Shown here one piece after another: positions 51,061 through 54,518 of a DNA stretch of 54,518 nucleotides. The notes below the pieces were generated by a model that made no database searches, was not told the DNA's origin, and saw nothing but the letters and a program-made list of their open reading frames with translations. A program made the position numbers and the translations under genes. Numbering within the stretch: the stretch's first letter is position 1; each line of letters begins with the position of its first letter. Origin of the DNA: Actinobacteria bacterium UBA4426 (lineage in GTDB: Bacteria > Actinomycetota > Actinomycetes > S36-B12); the NCBI GenBank assembly GCA_002390705.1, contig DGQA01000037.1, positions 1 to 54,518 on the forward strand. The letters run 5' to 3'.

Positions 51061-53328
51061 CTACACCCGATAAGCGTCAAACACACCTTCGACCCCACGG
51101 ACAGTTTTGATCACGGACCCCAAATGTTTCGGGTCAGCCATTTCAAACGTGAAGCGAGATGTCGCGATTCGATCTCGCGTGGTAGACACTGAGGCGCTCA
51201 AAATATTTACGTGAGTGTCGGAGAGCGCCTTCGTCACATCAGAGAGCAACCGGGACCGATCAAGTGCCTCAACAGCAATGTTGACCAAAAATACGCTATT
51301 AGGGGTGGGTGACCAGGTGACATTCACCAGCCGTTCCGGCTCCGCCTTTAACGAATCGACGTTCACGCAATCACCTCGATGAACCGAAACCCCTGAGCCG
51401 CGGGTAACAAACCCGAAAATTTGGTCACCCGGTACCGGAGTGCAGCACCGTGCCAATTTCACCCACACATCGTCAGCCCCATCGACAACAACACCGACAT
51501 CGTGGTTGCGTGACTTCGTGGGCGTGTGAAACGTTGGTCGGATCGCCTCCGCCGTGTCGTCGGCTGCCCCGTCCACTCCACCAGACACGTCAATGAGCCG
51601 TGCCACAATTGTTTGGGCAGAGATCCGACCCTCACCTACGGATGCGTACAGCGCGGTGACATCGGCTTGATTCAACCCCGCGGCAATGCTCGATAATGCT
51701 TGGTTGGTCATCATGCGCTGTAAAGGCAAACCTTGCTTGCGAACAGCCCGCACAATCTGGTCCTTGCCGTTGTCCACGGCTTCCTCGCGCCGCTCCTTGG
51801 AAAACCACGCTTTGATCTTGCTCTTGGCGCGCGCAGACACACAAAAATTCAGCCAGTCTCGACTAGGCCCCGAACCCTCTGATTTGGACGTGAAAATCTC
51901 GACAACATCGCCATTTTGTAACACCGATTCCAGGGGTACGAGTTTGCCGTTAACCCGCGCCCCAACGCACCTGTGACCCACTTCAGTGTGAACTGAATAG
52001 GCGAAATCCACGGGCGTTGATGCAATGGGCAGCGAGAAAACATCTCCCTTTGGTGTGAAAATGTAAACCTCGCCGGTTCCCAAGTCGTATCGCAAGGAGT
52101 CCATAAACTCGCCCGGATCCTCGGTCTCACGCTGCCAATCGACCAATTGACGCAACCACGCAAATTCGTCTGTCTTTACATCAGATCCCTGCTTGTAACG
52201 CCAATGTGCTGCCACACCATACTCAGAAGCACGATGCATGTCATGGGTCCGGATCTGCACCTCCACCGGTTTCCCATCGGGGCCAATCACGGTGGTGTGC
52301 AGTGATTGATACATATTAAATTTTGGCATGGCAATAAAGTCTTTGAACCGGCCAGGAACTGGACTCCACTCCGCGTGGATAGTTCCCAGCGCCGCATAAC
52401 AGTCGCGAACCGTATCGACCAAAATTCTCACCCCGAGTAGGTCATAAATGTCGTTAAAGTCCCTCCCGCGCACAATCATCTTTTGATAAATTGAGTAATA
52501 GTGCTTCGGCCTACCAGACACTTGGCCCTTGATTTTGCTGCTGCGGAGATCCTCGTTCAACTGTTTCACGATGACATTCAAGTTTCGTTCACGTGAAGGG
52601 GCCCTTTGCTCCACCAATGAATCAATCTCGGCGAACATTTTCGGATGGAGCGTCCCAAAAGCTAAATCTTCTAGCTCCCATTTAATCGTGTTCATCCCCA
52701 GTCGGTGTGCGAGCGGTGCATAAATTTCGAGTGTCTCACGCGCCTTTTTATCTTGCTTTTCATCAGATAAATATCGCAGTGTACGCATATTGTGCAAGCG
52801 ATCGGTGAGCTTAATCACGAGTACTCTAATATCGCGGGCCATCGCAACGACCATTTTGCGTACGGTTTCGGCTGCAGTAGCGTCACCATAAGTCACCTTG
52901 TCAAGCTTTGTCACTCCGTCAACGAGTGAAGCGATTTCGTCACCAAAGTCTTCTCGAAGTGCATCCAGTGAATATCCACAATCCTCGACTGTGTCATGCA
53001 GTAGTGCAGCAGCTAGGGTCGAAGAGGTCATCCCAAGATCGGCCAAAATTTCCGCCACTGCAACCGGATGTGTGATGTAGTCCTCACCCGATCGGCGCTT
53101 CTGATCGCGGTGGAGATAGCGCGCCATCTCATATGCTCGTTCCACGACTTTCGTATCCGACTTCGGGTGATATTTGCGCAGGGTCCGTAGCAATGGATCG
53201 ATTTCCAAGACCCCAGACCGACTAGACCCCAATCGTGAAAACCGAGATCGAATGCCACTCTCTGAGCTTGGCACCACCCCGCTGCTCGAAGGCGCCATCG
53301 CTGCCGGGGTAACTACATCCTCTGACAC
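51061..53328 (-). CDS. relA: Bifunctional (p)ppGpp synthetase/hydrolase Rel
   Basis: This enzyme makes and degrades the stringent-response alarmone (p)ppGpp. The hydrolase HD domain is at about 60-200, with His111/Asp112 in ALLHDTVED. The synthetase domain follows, with SGRPKHYYSIYQKM, GRFKDFIAMPK (the RFKD form found in bifunctional enzymes) and YQSLHTTVIGPDGKPVEVQIRT. Next come TGS (VYIFTPKGDVFSLPI), a conserved-cysteine region (ARCCTPVPGD) and a C-terminal ACT domain. The open frame reaches TTG 53340; GTG 53328, preceded by GGGAGGG, is preferred and gives 755 residues. It lies between DUF349 and secF. Confidence 0.96.
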   Translation of the reverse strand: MSEDVVTPAAMAPSSSGVVPSSESGIRSRFSRLGSSRSGVLEIDPLLRTLRKYHPKSDTKVVERAYEMARYLHRDQKRRSGEDYITHPVAVAEILADLGMTSSTLAAALLHDTVEDCGYSLDALREDFGDEIASLVDGVTKLDKVTYGDATAAETVRKMVVAMARDIRVLVIKLTDRLHNMRTLRYLSDEKQDKKARETLEIYAPLAHRLGMNTIKWELEDLAFGTLHPKMFAEIDSLVEQRAPSRERNLNVIVKQLNEDLRSSKIKGQVSGRPKHYYSIYQKMIVRGRDFNDIYDLLGVRILVDTVRDCYAALGTIHAEWSPVPGRFKDFIAMPKFNMYQSLHTTVIGPDGKPVEVQIRTHDMHRASEYGVAAHWRYKQGSDVKTDEFAWLRQLVDWQRETEDPGEFMDSLRYDLGTGEVYIFTPKGDVFSLPIASTPVDFAYSVHTEVGHRCVGARVNGKLVPLESVLQNGDVVEIFTSKSEGSGPSRDWLNFCVSARAKSKIKAWFSKERREEAVDNGKDQIVRAVRKQGLPLQRMMTNQALSSIAAGLNQADVTALYASVGEGRISAQTIVARLIDVSGGVDGAADDTAEAIRPTFHTPTKSRNHDVGVVVDGADDVWVKLARCCTPVPGDQIFGFVTRGSGVSVHRGDCVNVDSLKAEPERLVNVTWSPTPNSVFLVNIAVEALDRSRLLSDVTKALSDTHVNILSASVSTTRDRIATSRFTFEMADPKHLGSVIKTVRGVEGVFDAYRV

Positions 53329-53394
53329 TAGCCCTCCCAACCAACACGATCCGTGTTCATAGTGTACGCGCGACGTGTTCCCGGGAGTGAGGCT

Positions 53395-54489
53395 CTAGCC
53401 TCGCTTGCGTTTGGACCGAGGAACCTTTCGGGGCTGTCGCCGTTCGGAAGGGTCCTGGGTGCGAGATCCCACTAACGAACCCTTATCGACACTCTCTTGC
53501 CCAGAATCGGAATTCTTGCGCTGTGCTTGACCTCGCCTGGCCAGAACCCTGTTTGAAAGGGACTTCATTTCCGGTGTGGCTGACTTCAATTGTGCCAACA
53601 CCGGTGTGGCCACGAAAATTGAGGAATAGGTTCCCGCGGCCATGCCGATAGCTAGAGCAACCGCGAGGTCCAGCAAGGTTCCCGCCCCAAGAAGGAACGC
53701 TCCAACAAAAATGATCGAAAGTACCGGGAGCAGCGCAACGATCGAAGTATTGATTGACCGAATCAGGGTCTGGTTGACCGCAAGGTTCGCCGCTTCGTTG
53801 TAGGTCAGCACCGACTGGCCGGTGATTCCTCGCGTGTTCTCTTTTACTTTGTCAAAGACCACTACTGTGTCGTACAGCGAGTAGCCTAAGATCGTAAGCA
53901 CTCCAATGACTGTTGCTGGGGTAACTTCGAGACCAATCAGTGCATAAATCCCGATCGTGATCAGCAGATCATGTGCCAATGCGACGAGCGCACTGAGCGC
54001 CATGCGCCATTCGAAGTAGAGGGTGAGGAACAGGGTCACCAACAGCAGGAATACGCCCAGCCCTTGGAGTGCCTTTGCAGAAATTTCCGCACCCCACGTT
54101 GGCCCGACAACCTGGTATTTGATGTCATCTTTTTCGATTCCACATGCCTCGGCAAGCAGTCCGGCCAGTACCGAAGACTCGGCCGGGGTCAAGGTTTCGG
54201 TTTGCACCCGTACGGTGCCGGATCCGGTTATGGTGACGATGGTTTGAGCGCCCGTTTCTTCCTGTGACACTGCCCGTGCGTCCTCAACAGAGCACGTTGC
54301 TGCAGGCAATGAAAAATCGGCTCCACCTTTGAACTCGATCCCTAGATTGAGTCCACGCCCGACAAGCGCACCCACGCTGATCAACAAAATTACTCCACTG
54401 ACGATGTACCAAGTCTTCCAACGTCCAACGAAGTTGAACGACACTTCCCCCCGGTATAGCCGTTGTCCGATCACCGTCAACTTGCTCAT
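53395..54489 (-). CDS. secF: Protein translocase subunit SecF
   Basis: SecF, with SecD, uses the proton gradient to help pull exported proteins across the membrane. The 364-residue protein has six membrane segments, the first at about 26-46, a periplasmic domain with GIEFKGGADF, and the family core GYSLYDTVVVFDKVKENTRG in the fourth-fifth helix region. The C-terminal tail from about 320 is very basic and hydrophilic (RRQPRKVPRSKRKRG). It is 66 bases before rel on the same strand. secD is expected just upstream, beyond the right edge; bases 54490-54518 contain only its ribosome-site region (GAAGGGACG) and no complete gene. Confidence 0.97.
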   Translation of the reverse strand: MSKLTVIGQRLYRGEVSFNFVGRWKTWYIVSGVILLISVGALVGRGLNLGIEFKGGADFSLPAATCSVEDARAVSQEETGAQTIVTITGSGTVRVQTETLTPAESSVLAGLLAEACGIEKDDIKYQVVGPTWGAEISAKALQGLGVFLLLVTLFLTLYFEWRMALSALVALAHDLLITIGIYALIGLEVTPATVIGVLTILGYSLYDTVVVFDKVKENTRGITGQSVLTYNEAANLAVNQTLIRSINTSIVALLPVLSIIFVGAFLLGAGTLLDLAVALAIGMAAGTYSSIFVATPVLAQLKSATPEMKSLSNRVLARRGQAQRKNSDSGQESVDKGSLVGSRTQDPSERRQPRKVPRSKRKRG

Positions 54490-54518
54490 TCGGATGCGTC
54501 CCTTCGCTTGCGGCGGGA

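Noticed and set aside
1..54518. CRISPR array, prophage, insertion sequence, biosynthetic or defence cluster
   Set aside because: No regularly spaced repeats, transposase, integrase, phage structural, Cas, restriction or toxin-antitoxin genes were seen; nearly all genes are conserved housekeeping genes.

Overview
The window reads as a chromosomal segment of a small, compact actinobacterium (Actinomycetota). The evidence is gene content and order: whiA, rbpA, opcA and an ANTAR response regulator are present, together with blocks typical of the phylum (tkt-tal-zwf-opcA-pgl; gap-pgk-tpiA-secG; whiA-yvcK-rapZ-uvrC; uvrA/MBL; uvrB-coaE-rpsA-polA; alaS-ruvX-mltG-aroE-aroC-aroK-aroB-efp-nusB; relA and secF). 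Start/stop overlaps of 1-11 bases are common, intergenic gaps are short, GTG and TTG starts are frequent, and base composition is moderate. I infer a planktonic, streamlined lineage, possibly Nanopelagicales-like. That rests partly on the AT-rich SAR11-like piece at the left edge and is not proven.

Layout. 1-5387 (+): transketolase (5' part foreign), transaldolase, glucose-6-phosphate dehydrogenase, OpcA and 6-phosphogluconolactonase, i.e. the pentose phosphate pathway. 5373-14000 (-): rbpA, secG, lower glycolysis (tpiA, pgk, gap), then whiA-yvcK-rapZ-uvrC. 14077-25621 (mostly -): uvrA, a divergent metallo-hydrolase, terC, uvrB, coaE, rpsA and polA. 25664-31874: a thioesterase and a complete branched-chain-amino-acid-type ABC importer, livHMGF on + and the binding protein livK convergent on -, separated by a strong terminator. 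31875-33295: a leader rich in inverted repeats, the ANTAR regulator gene, a tRNA with anticodon CAA and a small lipoprotein. 33292-43492 (-): nusB, efp, shikimate pathway genes (aroQ, aroB, aroK, aroC, aroE), a lone prepilin-type peptidase, mltG, ruvX, alaS and a small membrane-anchored protein. 43496-54489: rarA, aspS, hisS, an MBL hydrolase, a membrane-anchored cyclophilin, a DUF349 protein, bifunctional rel and secF.

How the genes work together. Most of the window is core metabolism, DNA repair (UvrABC, PolI, RarA), translation (three aminoacyl-tRNA synthetases, EF-P, S1, NusB) and protein export. The accessory part is the amino-acid importer with its unusual permease and structured upstream region.

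I did not find a clearly new multi-gene system. The items most worth a second look are: (1) the transketolase reading frame, which is alphaproteobacterial and AT-rich up to about base 500 and actinobacterial afterwards, probably an assembly chimera; (2) five inverted repeats packed between the ANTAR regulator gene and livK, two of which would form stems with GNRA-type loops on the transcribed strand; (3) a LivH permease with a signal peptide and an extracellular beta-rich domain at its N-terminus; and (4) a CAA-anticodon tRNA without the long variable arm expected of tRNA-Leu, lying 12 bases before a lipoprotein start.
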